DNA of 64,000 nt, from the NCBI GenBank assembly GCA_963834365.1, contig CAWIBS010000029.1, positions 372,001 through 436,000 of the forward strand, given 5' to 3'. Shown piece after piece: positions 43,701-54,400 of the stretch. Position 1 is the first letter of the stretch; each line of letters begins with the position of its first letter. Both the position numbers and the translations under genes were made by a program. Under the pieces are notes generated by a model, which was given only the letters and a program-made list of their open reading frames with translations, ran no database searches and was not told where the DNA came from. Source of the stretch: CAWJAP01 sp963834365. Its GTDB lineage: Bacteria > Acidobacteriota > Vicinamibacteria > Vicinamibacterales > Vicinamibacteraceae.

Positions 43701-44112
43701 CCCGATCGGTCTGGAGCATCGGCGTCTCCGACGTCACGCTGACGACCTCGGTGAGCTGCCCGACCTCGAGCTTCGCATCCACCCGCGCCACCGAGTTGAG
43801 CGAGACCGGAACCCCCTGCCGGCCGAACGCGCGGAACCCGCCCATCGTGACCGTGATGGCGTAGGTTCCGGTCGGGACCGCGGTGAACTGATAGGCACCG
43901 GCGATATCGGTCACAAGCTCGCGCTTCAGCTTCGTTTCGGTCTGCTCGATCGTGACCGTCGCCCCCGGCATCGAGGAGCCGGTGGAGTCGGTGACGTTGC
44001 CCACAATCGACCCGTAGAGCACCTGGGCATCGGCGCCAAATGGCGCGCCGATGGCCACGGCCACGAGGCCTGCGCACGTTACGGCCCGGAAACCACGCAA
44101 GGCAGTCGGCAT
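40756..44112 (-). pseudogene. Oar-like TonB-dependent receptor, multiple frameshifts
   Basis: Outer-membrane receptor with a signal peptide (AVAIGAPFGADA), a carboxypeptidase-regulatory beta domain (VTDSTGSSMPGATVTI, DIAGAYQFTAVPTGTYAITV), a plug (NNTRIDGVSTTNIWLP, SAINVQIKSGTNQLKGSAFEY) and a long barrel. The first 560 residues are intact from 44112 to about 42445. From there to 40945 recognisable barrel segments (for example RFGTDIYFQGLNHVQPEL and DLGTRYEYFPVP) hop between frames at least six times; the C-terminal strand (MDLQLRFEAFNVLDTAHF to VGVRMGW) is in frame at 40756-40944. Decay or a patch of poor consensus are both possible. The ligand is unknown; such receptors import large molecules such as glycans or siderophores. 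Confidence 0.8.
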
Positions 44113-44211
44113 GTCCGTTCTCCTCGAAACGCGGTAAAAGCGCCAGGAAGGGTGGATGGCGACCCGATTTTGACCGATGGATGCCGGCTAACCTACGAGT
44201 TGACGGGGAGG

Positions 44212-44242
44212 TTGTCAAGCCACGGATAAGGTCGGATAAAAT
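44212..44242 (+). promoter_or_regulatory. Possible promoter of the prolyl oligopeptidase gene
   Basis: TTGTCA at 44212-44217, 17 bp, then GATAAA(AT) at 44235-44242. It lies 80 bp before the peptidase ATG in the spacer between two divergent genes, which is more AT-rich than its surroundings. Confidence 0.35.
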
Positions 44243-44321
44243 CGGAGACCTTCAATTTGTGTGAGATCACCTGTCCGAGATTGTCAGATCTCGTCCGCGG
44301 CCACGGCCGCCGGAGGCTTCA

Positions 44322-46491
<2,170 letters not shown>

Positions 46492-46816
46492 TTTCGACGT
46501 TGGGCTACGGGCTACAGACTACGGGCTACGGGGCTTGTGAAGAACGCTCGGTCCTCGTCAGTCTTGCGGTCGCGGTTCGCAGCACGTAGCTGAGCGGGCC
46601 TGAACGCCGGGGGGAGAGTGAGTCGCAGCTCGCAGCCCTGCGCGTGGCCAGCCGGTGCGCCCAGCACCGGCTGAATAGCCACGCGTCGAAAGGGGCTCCG
46701 GCCCTGAGGGCGCTGCCCAGACGCTTTGCAGCCCGCCGAGCTGAGCCGGCCCGCGCGGCACCGCAGCGAGGCTGAAGGGGCTGCCGCGCCGGCCGCTGAG
46801 GGCGGCCGGCGCCAAA
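46492..46816. other. Structured spacer between convergent genes
   Basis: No convincing gene. It opens with a short heptamer tract (GGGCTACGGGCTACAGACTA at about 46503-46537). A perfect 10-bp stem follows (CAGCCGGTGC 46649-46658, loop GCCCA, GCACCGGCTG 46664-46673). The end holds GC-rich inverted pieces (GCGCGGCA/TGCCGCGC, GGCCGGC). It probably ends transcription from the peptidase and TonB receptor genes, which converge here. No U-rich run is present. Confidence 0.5.
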
Positions 46817-49800
46817 TTAGAAGTTGAACTTCACCGCCAGCTGCACGACCCGGGCCCCGACCTCGAGCTGCGTCACTCGGCCGAACGTCGTGCTGTTGAC
46901 GTCGTAGTCGCCCACCGGTGCCGTGCTTGAGCCCACTTCGAAGATCGCCGAATTGAGCGCGTTGAACATCTCGGCCCTGACCTCGGCCGAGTAGCTGTCC
47001 CCGATCCGGAAGCGCTTGCTCATGCCGATGTCCATCGTGAAGATCGACGGCCCGTCGAACTGCAGCCGTGTCAGGTTGCCGAGCTGACCCTCGGACGGAT
47101 TGAAGAGGACCTGTCCGTTGAAGCTCGCCGAATTGGCCAGCGTATCCGGCCCGACGGCGCGGCCCGTGGCCGGGTCGATGACGCTCGGATCGACGTAGTA
47201 CACCCGGCCGTTGGGCAGCGTCTGGATGCCGAACAGGTCCTGTATCTGATCCTGGGTGAGATCCGAGAACGCCATCCCGCGGGCGGACCGTCCGGCGCGG
47301 TTGAAGGTGCCCCGTGGCGAGATCAGCGAGATCGGCGTGCCGCTCTGCCAGTGGATGATCGTGCTCAGCTGCCAGCCGCCGACAAGGGCGTCGAGGAGGC
47401 CGCCGCGATCGAGGAAGCGGTGGTCGCGGCCGAAGGGCAGCTCCCAGATCGCGTTGGCGTTCAGGACGTGCGTGACGTGGAACTCCGTCCGCGTCCGCTC
47501 GAGCTCGGGCCGCGCGTTGTCGAGGAACGGCTCGAAGCGCGACTGCTCCGTTCCCTGCGAGTCGGACATGGCGTTGCTGAACGTGTAGTTGGCCTGCCAG
47601 AAGACGCCGCTGGTGAAGCGACGGCGCGCCTCGATCTGCAGCGCGTGATAGTCGCTGGTCCCGCCGTTCAGGATCAGGTCGGCCGCGTAGATGCCGGAGT
47701 TCTGGTAGAACATCGCGCGCGCCGCCGCCGCCGTGGCGGGCTGGGTAATGTAGAAGTCGGCCAGGCTTCCGACCTGTCCGGTCTGGATGTTGGTGCGGAC
47801 CGTCGCGTTGGTCAGCGACCCGCCGCCGAAACCCGGGATCACGGTCAGGGGCTGGCTGCCCGGGACGTTGGCGTTGAAGGCCGGGTCGAAGACGCCACTC
47901 GCGGCGAGGGCGAGGAACCCGTTCTGGCGCGCCCGCTCGAAGTCCTGGAGGAACGGGCCTTCGATATCCACCTGGTTGTAATCGACCCCTCGCCAGATGT
48001 CTCGCCCCAGTGTGCCGACGTACCGGGCTTCGATGGCGGTGTTCCAGCCAATCTCGCGCTCGACGCTGACGTTGAACTGGTGCACTTTCGGCTGCTGAAT
48101 GTCGGGGTCGACCGTGAAGGCCGCGGACGTGAGGCTCAGGTTGAGCTGATCCGCGTAGGTCCGCGGCACCCGGAACTCCGGCGCCGGCACGGCCGGAATG
48201 CCGTTTCCGAGCTGCGCGTAGATGTTCGTCCGCAGCGCGGTCGAGTCCAGGCCGGCGTTGCCGATGGACGCGTTGCGGCCCACCGTGATCGTCTCTTCGT
48301 TGACGAACGCGAGCGTGTAAGCCCCGCGCACCGACGTCCGCCCGTTCTTGAAGGGATCCCACGCAAAGCCGACCGTCGGGCCGATGTTGTTCCGGTCCGG
48401 GTTGTAGAAGCCGCCGTTGACGAAGTCCACCGTGCCGTTCGGATCGAGCAGCACGTCGCGGACCGGACGGTTGTTCAGCACCGGCAGCAGGTTCAGGTTG
48501 TCGTCTTCGACCAGCGGGCTGAAATACTCCCACTTGAGCCCGGCCCGCAGCGTGAAGTTCGACTTCAGCCGCCAGTTGTCCTGGAAATAGACGTTCCAGT
48601 TGTTCAGCGTGTAGTTGCGATCGTTGGGAATGCCCGGCACGAAGCCCGACGTCGCACTCTCGACCTGGAAGGTCTGGGAGACCTGCGACACGGTGCCCGA
48701 GAGAAACGCCAGGTGTTGATTCGCAGCCGCGAGATCCGCGGCGCTGATGCCGCCCGGGAACTGTGCGGCGGTCAATTGCGCGGACGCGGGCGCCGCGCCG
48801 CTGAAATTCAGGGTCACGGTCGGGAACCGTCCGGCGAAGTTGTACGGGTTGACCTTGATGTTCTGCAGGCTTCCGCCGAACTGGAAGGTGTGGTTGCCAG
48901 CGACGAGCGTCGCGCTGTCGATGTACTGAAACGTGCGCGTGTCGCGGCCCTGCGGCTGGAAGGTCGCGATCGGGTCGGTCAGGCCCGACAGGCTGTTGGC
49001 CGGCGCCGTCTGGTTGAAGAGCTGCGGCCCGAACGTCTCGGTGCTCACGAAGTCGAGAGGCGCGAGGTTCGCGCCCACCCGGAACTCGTTCTGCAGGCGC
49101 GAGGTGGCCGTCCAGCGCCAGGCCCCGACGAAGAACTTCGTCGTCGCATCGGTGAAGACCAGCGGCCGTTCGTGAATCGCGTCGAGGTCGGTACGGTCGT
49201 CGATGTCGGTCAGCCGCGTGAACGTCCCCTCCAGGCGGTGAGCCGCGCTCAGGTTGGCGTCGAGGCGCAGACCCAGATAGTTCCGGCTCGTGATGTCCTC
49301 CTGGTTGAACCGGTAGCCGCCCCGGTTCAGACCGTCGCCGACGTCGCTGTTGTTGACGTCCGACGCCGGGCGAATGCGGCTGAGGATCTGCTGTTGCATC
49401 GCGGGGTCGAGGCGCAGGCCGGACAGGCCGAGGACGTTGACCGACCGCACCTCCGTCGAGCCAGGCGAACGATAGCGGAAGGCGCCCTGCAGATAGTCGT
49501 CGTTGCGCGGGATCTGGTTGTTCGGTGTGGCCTCGACGGTCTGGCGGAAGCCCTCGTAGTAGCCGAAGAAGAACAACGTTCCCTTCTTGATCGGCCCACC
49601 GGCGCGGCCGCCGAACTGGTTCCGGTTCAGATACGGCTTCTCGATGCCGTCCCGGTTGTTGAACCAGCTGTTGGCGCCGAACCGCGAGTGCCGGTTGAAC
49701 TCGAACGCGCTGCCGTGGAACTCATTGCTTCCCGACGGGGTGATCATGCGGATCTGCGACGAGCCGCCCGCCGAGTCCACGCCCTGCGTGTTGGTCACGA

Positions 49801-50452
49801 TCGTGAACTCGCCGATGATGTCGGACGTCGGACGGTTCGGGACGAAGTCGAGCGAGTTGGTGCGGATGAAATTGTCCTGGATGTTGATCCCGTCCTGCGT
49901 GACCTGCGTCCACGTCGGCCTACCGCCGTTGATGGCTGTGCTCTGACGGGCTGCGACGCCCGGCACGCCGGCCTGCAGGCGAATCAGCTCGATCGGGTTG
50001 CGCGCGTTGAGCGGCAGCTCGACGATCTGCTCCTGCCGCACGGTGTTGGTCACCTCGGGCGTGGTCGTGTGCACGAGATCGACGCCGGCCGTGACCTGCA
50101 CGACCTCCGACAGATCACCGACGTCGAGCTTTGCGGCGAGCGAGTACTCCTGTCCCGGCTCGACGCGGACATCGCTGTAAGTCACGGACTTGAACCCGGC
50201 GAGCTCGAGCTTCACGGTGTAGCGCCCGGGTCTGACCTGCGGGAAGACGAACGCGCCGTCCTCCTGCGACGTCGCCACCAGCTCCTCGCCGGTGGCCGCG
50301 CTGACCACGGTGACGGTCGCGCCGGGGACAATCGCCCCCGAGCCGTCGCGCGCGGTGCCGACGATGCGGCCGAGGGTAGTCTGGGCGTCGAGAACGGACG
50401 GGGGTGACAACGCCAGCAGGATGCCGGCCAGAACCAGCAGACGCGGGACCAT
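46817..50452 (-). CDS. Oar-like TonB-dependent receptor, intact
   Basis: From ATG 50452 (GGAGG five bases upstream) it has 1211 residues: signal peptide (LLVLAGILLALSPPSVLDAQ), a carboxypeptidase-regulatory-like beta domain (GSGAIVPGATVTVVSAATGEE, GRYTVKLELAGFKSVT), a plug domain (RQEQIVELPLNARNPIELIRL, SQIRMITPSGSNEFHGSAFEF, GGRAGGPIKKGTLFFFGYYE) and a large barrel ending in Phe (VVQLAVKFNF), the usual outer-membrane signature. No TonB box or nearby SusD is recognised; this class is abundant in acidobacteria and its ligands are mostly unknown. The intact frame contrasts with the paralogue at 40756-44112. Confidence 0.92.
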   Translation of the reverse strand: MVPRLLVLAGILLALSPPSVLDAQTTLGRIVGTARDGSGAIVPGATVTVVSAATGEELVATSQEDGAFVFPQVRPGRYTVKLELAGFKSVTYSDVRVEPGQEYSLAAKLDVGDLSEVVQVTAGVDLVHTTTPEVTNTVRQEQIVELPLNARNPIELIRLQAGVPGVAARQSTAINGGRPTWTQVTQDGINIQDNFIRTNSLDFVPNRPTSDIIGEFTIVTNTQGVDSAGGSSQIRMITPSGSNEFHGSAFEFNRHSRFGANSWFNNRDGIEKPYLNRNQFGGRAGGPIKKGTLFFFGYYEGFRQTVEATPNNQIPRNDDYLQGAFRYRSPGSTEVRSVNVLGLSGLRLDPAMQQQILSRIRPASDVNNSDVGDGLNRGGYRFNQEDITSRNYLGLRLDANLSAAHRLEGTFTRLTDIDDRTDLDAIHERPLVFTDATTKFFVGAWRWTATSRLQNEFRVGANLAPLDFVSTETFGPQLFNQTAPANSLSGLTDPIATFQPQGRDTRTFQYIDSATLVAGNHTFQFGGSLQNIKVNPYNFAGRFPTVTLNFSGAAPASAQLTAAQFPGGISAADLAAANQHLAFLSGTVSQVSQTFQVESATSGFVPGIPNDRNYTLNNWNVYFQDNWRLKSNFTLRAGLKWEYFSPLVEDDNLNLLPVLNNRPVRDVLLDPNGTVDFVNGGFYNPDRNNIGPTVGFAWDPFKNGRTSVRGAYTLAFVNEETITVGRNASIGNAGLDSTALRTNIYAQLGNGIPAVPAPEFRVPRTYADQLNLSLTSAAFTVDPDIQQPKVHQFNVSVEREIGWNTAIEARYVGTLGRDIWRGVDYNQVDIEGPFLQDFERARQNGFLALAASGVFDPAFNANVPGSQPLTVIPGFGGGSLTNATVRTNIQTGQVGSLADFYITQPATAAAARAMFYQNSGIYAADLILNGGTSDYHALQIEARRRFTSGVFWQANYTFSNAMSDSQGTEQSRFEPFLDNARPELERTRTEFHVTHVLNANAIWELPFGRDHRFLDRGGLLDALVGGWQLSTIIHWQSGTPISLISPRGTFNRAGRSARGMAFSDLTQDQIQDLFGIQTLPNGRVYYVDPSVIDPATGRAVGPDTLANSASFNGQVLFNPSEGQLGNLTRLQFDGPSIFTMDIGMSKRFRIGDSYSAEVRAEMFNALNSAIFEVGSSTAPVGDYDVNSTTFGRVTQLEVGARVVQLAVKFNF

Positions 50453-50656
50453 CACAACCTCCAAGCACTGGCCGGGGCGGCCAATAACACATGCGGCCCT
50501 CCAGGGATGGAGAAGGCAGCCGCATGCTACAAATGCGAATGGCAGATACTACCCGGCCCGGCCAGGTGAGACAAGTGGCGCGTGCGCCTCACTCGGGTTC
50601 ACCGGGACGCGCTGCGCGGCCCGGGCCGGCGGTTCAGAGTGTCAGGCGGTTGGACG

Positions 50657-51109
50657 CTATCGCGCGAAGCGCAACACACCACGAGCCGACGACAGCACGA
50701 GCGTCCCGCTCGACAGCGTGACGGTGCTTTCGCCACTCAAGAGGCTGGTGTATCCCTGCTCGAACGCCATCGTGGGGCAGGCCGCCCTCGTGCACGCCAA
50801 CGCGGGCCCCGCAGTCAGCGTCTGCCCGGACAGGGCGAACGCACCGCTGCACACGTTGCAGTCCACCCGCGTGGACAAACGGCCGTTGTCGAAGGTGATG
50901 GTATAGCTCGCACCGGCTGGCGTGGCCTGTTCGGCCTGACCAGCCGGCTGGGCCGAGGTGAGGGTCCAGGCGCCGGTGAGTTGGTCGGCCGCGAGGTCCC
51001 GGGAGCCGCCGGCCGACGTAGGCGACAGCGGAGTGGACGGTGACTCGGAGCACGCGCCGGCGAGCGAGGCAACGATACCGATGGCGATCAAAAGGCGACT
51101 CTTAAGCAT
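50657..51109 (-). CDS. META-domain lipoprotein (HslJ-like)
   Basis: A 150-residue lipoprotein: signal peptide LLIAIGIVASLAGAC with lipobox Cys at 20, a Ser/Pro linker, then a META domain (LTGAWTLTSAQ, SYTITFDNGRLSTRVDCNVCSGAF, CTRAACPTMAFEQGYTSLL, LVLSSARGVLRFAR). Four cysteines probably pair. META-domain proteins are linked to envelope stress or inhibitor resistance in enterics; the role here is unknown. Confidence 0.8.
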   Translation of the reverse strand: MLKSRLLIAIGIVASLAGACSESPSTPLSPTSAGGSRDLAADQLTGAWTLTSAQPAGQAEQATPAGASYTITFDNGRLSTRVDCNVCSGAFALSGQTLTAGPALACTRAACPTMAFEQGYTSLLSGESTVTLSSGTLVLSSARGVLRFAR

Positions 51110-51276
51110 CGAGGCTTAACGGAGCAATTCGCGGGCCAACTCGACCGCGCGGCCAGGGGCCTGTGACGACGGGGTCCCGTCCTTCACGGGAGACATGCGG
51201 TGTCGTCCTGGCGTCACGTGGAGGTTGCGGCGGGGCTGACCCGACTCCGCTCTTCGAGCCTCGCAACTCGCCGGGT

Positions 51277-51317
51277 CTACTTCGTACTTCGTCCTTCGTA
51301 CTTCGAACTTCTTCTTT
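51277..51317. repeat. Short-period tract (TACTTCG/TCCTTCG)
   Basis: CTACTTCGTACTTCGTCCTT then CGTACTTCGAACTTCTTC: about six 7-bp units ending at the stop codon of the MoaD-like gene on the minus strand. Confidence 0.75.
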
Positions 51318-51613
51318 TAACCTCCGGCCATGGCGCCCACGACCAGAAATGGCTCGGCGCCCGTCGCAACCGCGTCGGGCAGCGGCGCGTCCGGCGGGTC
51401 GTGGGACAGGTCCTCCGCGCAGGCGAAAAACCTGAGGAAGGGCCGGCGCTGGAGCGTGACGTGGTCGCGGATCGTCCCGCTCAGCATCGGATAGCGTGCC
51501 TCGAGCGCATCGAGAACCGCACGTTGCGTGACCTGTCCTTCGACCTGCACGGTGACCTCGTCGTCCACGCGTGCCAGCGTTCGAAGGTGATGAGGGAGCA
51601 CGACCCGAATCAT
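51317..51613 (-). CDS. MoaD/ThiS-family ubiquitin-like protein
   Basis: A 98-residue beta-grasp protein (IRVVLPHHLRTLARVDDEVTV, AVLDALEARYPMLSGTIRDH) ending AMAGG; the Gly-Gly tail is what MoaD/ThiS proteins use to carry sulfur as a thiocarboxylate. It follows the BNR-repeat gene by 18 bp. The pairing of a MoaD-like protein with this type of BNR protein recurs in bacteria, but its meaning is unknown. It is not next to molybdopterin or thiamine genes. Confidence 0.82.
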   Translation of the reverse strand: MIRVVLPHHLRTLARVDDEVTVQVEGQVTQRAVLDALEARYPMLSGTIRDHVTLQRRPFLRFFACAEDLSHDPPDAPLPDAVATGAEPFLVVGAMAGG

Positions 51614-51631
51614 GATCCGCCTCCGCTGAAG

Positions 51632-52747
51632 CTACGGTGTGGTTTGAACCTCCACTGACATCACCGGTGGGAGATCGCGGACGATGGGCGCCCAGGTGTC
51701 GCCGGCGTCCGTTGATGCGTATACCTGGCCACCACTCGTGCCGAAGTACACCCCGCACGAATCGAGGCTGTCCACCGCCATCGCGTCGCGCAGCACGTTG
51801 ACGTAGCAGTCCTCCTGGGGCAGACCCTTCGTCAGCGCCTCCCACTCGCGTCCGCCGGTCCGGCTGCGATACACCCGCAGCTTGCCGTCCGGCGGATAGT
51901 GCTCCGAATCGCTCTTGATGGGCACGACGTAGATCGTCTCCGGCTCGTGTGCGTGGACGTCGATCGCGAACCCGAAGTCGGTGGGCAGATTGCCGCTGAC
52001 CTCCTGCCACGAGTCACCGGCATCGTCGCTGCGCATGACGTCCCAGTGCTTCTGCATGAACAGCACGCCCGGGCGCGACGGGTGCAGGGCGATGCGGTGC
52101 ACGCAGTGCCCGACCTCGGCATTCGGATCGGGGATGCCTTCGGATCGCAGGCCGCGATTGATCGGCCGCCAGGTCTGGCCGCCGTCATCGGTCCTGAAGG
52201 CGCCCGCCGCGGAGATGGCGACGAACATCCGCCGGGCATCGCTCGGGTCGATGAGGATCGTGTGCAGGCAGAGGCCCCCCGCGCCTGGCGCCCAGGACGG
52301 CGCCGAGCCGTGTCCGCGCAGGCCGGCAAGCTCGTCCCACGTCTGGCCGCCGTCACTCGAGCGGAAGAGCGCCGCGTCCTCGACCCCGGCGTACACCGTG
52401 TCGGGATCGGTCAGCGACGGTTCGAGGTGCCACACCCGTTTGAATTCCCAGGGATGCGGCGTCCCGTCGTACCACTGATGAGTGCCCGGTACGCCGTCGT
52501 AGACGAACTTGTTGCCCACGGGCTCCCACGTCCTGCCCCCGTCATTCGAGCGCTGGATGATCTGGCCGAACCAGCCGCTCGACTGCGACGCATACAGCCG
52601 GTTGGGATCGGCCGGCGATCCCTTGAGGTGGTAGATCTCCCAGCCGCCGAAATGCGGACCGCTGACAGTCCAGCGTTCGCGACGCGCGTCTGCCTCCAGA
52701 ACGAACGCGCCCTTGCGTGTACCAACCAGAACCCGAACGCCGCTCAT
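51632..52747 (-). CDS. BNR/sialidase-like beta-propeller protein
   Basis: A 371-residue protein with repeated Asp-box/BNR blocks (SNDGGRTWEPV, SSDGGQTWDEL, TDDGGQTWRPI, SDDAGDSWQEV, STDAGDTWAPI), forming a propeller of about six blades. No signal peptide is visible. Catalytic sialidase residues are not evident, so it is better called a WD40/YVTN/BNR-like protein. Operon partner of the MoaD-like gene. The function is unknown. Confidence 0.85.
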   Translation of the reverse strand: MSGVRVLVGTRKGAFVLEADARRERWTVSGPHFGGWEIYHLKGSPADPNRLYASQSSGWFGQIIQRSNDGGRTWEPVGNKFVYDGVPGTHQWYDGTPHPWEFKRVWHLEPSLTDPDTVYAGVEDAALFRSSDGGQTWDELAGLRGHGSAPSWAPGAGGLCLHTILIDPSDARRMFVAISAAGAFRTDDGGQTWRPINRGLRSEGIPDPNAEVGHCVHRIALHPSRPGVLFMQKHWDVMRSDDAGDSWQEVSGNLPTDFGFAIDVHAHEPETIYVVPIKSDSEHYPPDGKLRVYRSRTGGREWEALTKGLPQEDCYVNVLRDAMAVDSLDSCGVYFGTSGGQVYASTDAGDTWAPIVRDLPPVMSVEVQTTP

Positions 52748-52843
52748 CTCACACTCCCTTCCTGTGGGACCCCGCCTCTGACATATTGTCGATCCGGTTG
52801 ACCGCGTTTAGACATGCGAGGGGGTCAGGAGGTTCCGCCTGAC

Positions 52844-53449
52844 ATGACCACGCCAGGCCCGGCGCGGCACTTCGAGTTGACGGCCGCCGCGCTGGCCCGA
52901 CTGCTGGCACATTTCGACGCCGACCCGGATCGGGCGGCGCTCGCGTACGAAGGCCTCCGCCTGACGCTGACCAAGTTCTTCGACTGGCGCGGCGCCCGGT
53001 TCCCCGACGAATGCGCGGATGACACGCTCGATCGTCTGGCGCGCAAGCTCGACGAGGGCGTGCAGATCGACGACGTGCGGAGCTTCGCCCTCGGCATTGC
53101 CCGGTTGGTCTTCCTCGAACGCGGCCGGCATCCGGCGAGCCGACAGGACGAGTTCGAGGAACGAGTCCACTCGCAGCTGCCGGGGTCCGGCTCGAGCGCG
53201 GAGCACCCGCTGCACGGCTGCCTGGACCGCTGCCTCGATGCGCTGCCCGAGGAAGGACGGACGCTGATCCTCAATTACTACACAGACGAGCGTCGCGCAA
53301 AGATCGATCACCGCCTCCGGTTGGCAGCGGATCTCGGCCTCTCGGCGAACGCGCTGCGCAGCCGGGCGCAGCGGCTGCGCGACCGCCTCGAGCGCTGCGT
53401 GCGCACCTGCGCGGCCAGCGAAGAGGGTGCCTCCCGCGATGCGACATGA
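52844..53449 (+). CDS. ECF-like sigma-70 factor
   Basis: From ATG 52844 (CAGGAGG 11 bases upstream; ATG 52814 is a longer alternative) it has 201 residues. Region 2 is seen in LTLTKFFDWRGARFPDECADDTLDRLARKL and SFALGIARLVFLE; region 4 in CLDALPEEGRTLILNYYTDE and LAADLGLSANALRSRAQRLRDRLE (helix-turn-helix). The next two genes are an anti-sigma-like membrane protein and an exported CHAT protease. I infer it directs transcription when released from the membrane anti-sigma. Confidence 0.85.
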   Translation: MTTPGPARHFELTAAALARLLAHFDADPDRAALAYEGLRLTLTKFFDWRGARFPDECADDTLDRLARKLDEGVQIDDVRSFALGIARLVFLERGRHPASRQDEFEERVHSQLPGSGSSAEHPLHGCLDRCLDALPEEGRTLILNYYTDERRAKIDHRLRLAADLGLSANALRSRAQRLRDRLERCVRTCAASEEGASRDAT

Positions 53450-53479
53450 AACGCTTCCGCCGCGCACTCTGATCTGACA

Positions 53480-54349
53480 ATGCCCCCTGTTGTCGCCATT
53501 CCGGAGATCCGTCGGTACCTGCTGGGAGAGCTGGACGAGGACCGCGCTGCGGCGCTCGAAGCGCAGTACTTCGCCGACCCGGCACTGTTCGATGAGGTCT
53601 GGGCCGTCGAGCACGATCTCGTGGACGAGTACGTCTCGGGCTCGCTGCCGGACCTCGAGCGCGAGCCGTTCGAGCGCCACTACCTGGCCACCGAGGTGCA
53701 CCGGACCCGGGTGGCCACAGCCCGCGCCCTCGAGGCCCGGATTCCTTCCACGACGCCCGGGCGCGTCCTTGCCGGTCCCTGGCATACCCGGCCGGTGCTC
53801 CGCTGGGCGACGGCCGCGGCACTGGCGGCGATGGCGTCGGGCGCCGGGTGGCTGGTGACGCGCCCTGGACCCGCGCCTGTGCAGCAGGCGGACAACCAGT
53901 CAACCCCGCCGGCCGATGATCCCCGCCGCGCCGCGCCGTCGTCGGTCGCAGGAGACTCGCCGTACTCCCCGCCCGCCGCCCCGCAGGCAGCCGAGGTGCC
54001 GGCGCCGGTCCTCCTGGCGGTCACGCTCTCGTCCGTCGCGACCCGAGCGTCGGAGCAACAATCGGTCAGGATCCCGCCGAAGACGACGCACATCGTGCTG
54101 CGTCTGGAGGGAGAGAGGACGGCCGGCCAGGCACCGGTCCATGTCGAGGTGCGCTCCATTGACGGCCGCCGGGTCTGGAGCGGCGGCGCGACTGCGACGG
54201 GCCCTGAATCCGGACTCATCGGGCAGGCGCGACTACCGGCGGACCTTCTGGTGCCAGACGACTACCTCATCACCGCATCGGCGGCTAATGGGGGAGCCGG
54301 GGCGCGCACGGAATTGTCGCGGTACTTCCTGCGGATCGCCGCGCGGTAG
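53480..54349 (+). CDS. Anti-sigma-factor-like membrane protein
   Basis: A 289-residue protein: an N-terminal cytoplasmic helical domain (RRYLLGELDEDRAAALEAQYF, FDEVWAVEHDLVDEYVSGSL) of the type found in acidobacterial anti-sigma factors without the zinc HxxxCxxC, a membrane helix at about 107-127 (LRWATAAALAAMASGAGWLV), a Pro-rich linker, and a periplasmic beta domain (PPKTTHIVLRLEGE, VRSIDGRRVWSGGA). Located 30 bp after the sigma gene. It most likely holds the sigma factor at the membrane; the periplasmic part could be a sensor or protease target. Confidence 0.78.
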   Translation: MPPVVAIPEIRRYLLGELDEDRAAALEAQYFADPALFDEVWAVEHDLVDEYVSGSLPDLEREPFERHYLATEVHRTRVATARALEARIPSTTPGRVLAGPWHTRPVLRWATAAALAAMASGAGWLVTRPGPAPVQQADNQSTPPADDPRRAAPSSVAGDSPYSPPAAPQAAEVPAPVLLAVTLSSVATRASEQQSVRIPPKTTHIVLRLEGERTAGQAPVHVEVRSIDGRRVWSGGATATGPESGLIGQARLPADLLVPDDYLITASAANGGAGARTELSRYFLRIAAR

Positions 54350-54400
54350 TAGCCGAAGAGCTTGTGCGTCCGCCGGTCGTCGGGTCGTTGATTCGAGAGG

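Noticed and set aside
46558..46815. Small open frame in the spacer after the prolyl oligopeptidase
   Set aside because: No start signal, Arg/Gly-rich shadow composition, and the spacer is dominated by hairpins and a repeat tract.
47351..50407. Plus-strand open frame of 1018 codons opposite the intact TonB receptor
   Set aside because: Its composition (Arg, Val, Glu, His repeats) mirrors the receptor's codon bias; no start signal or motif.
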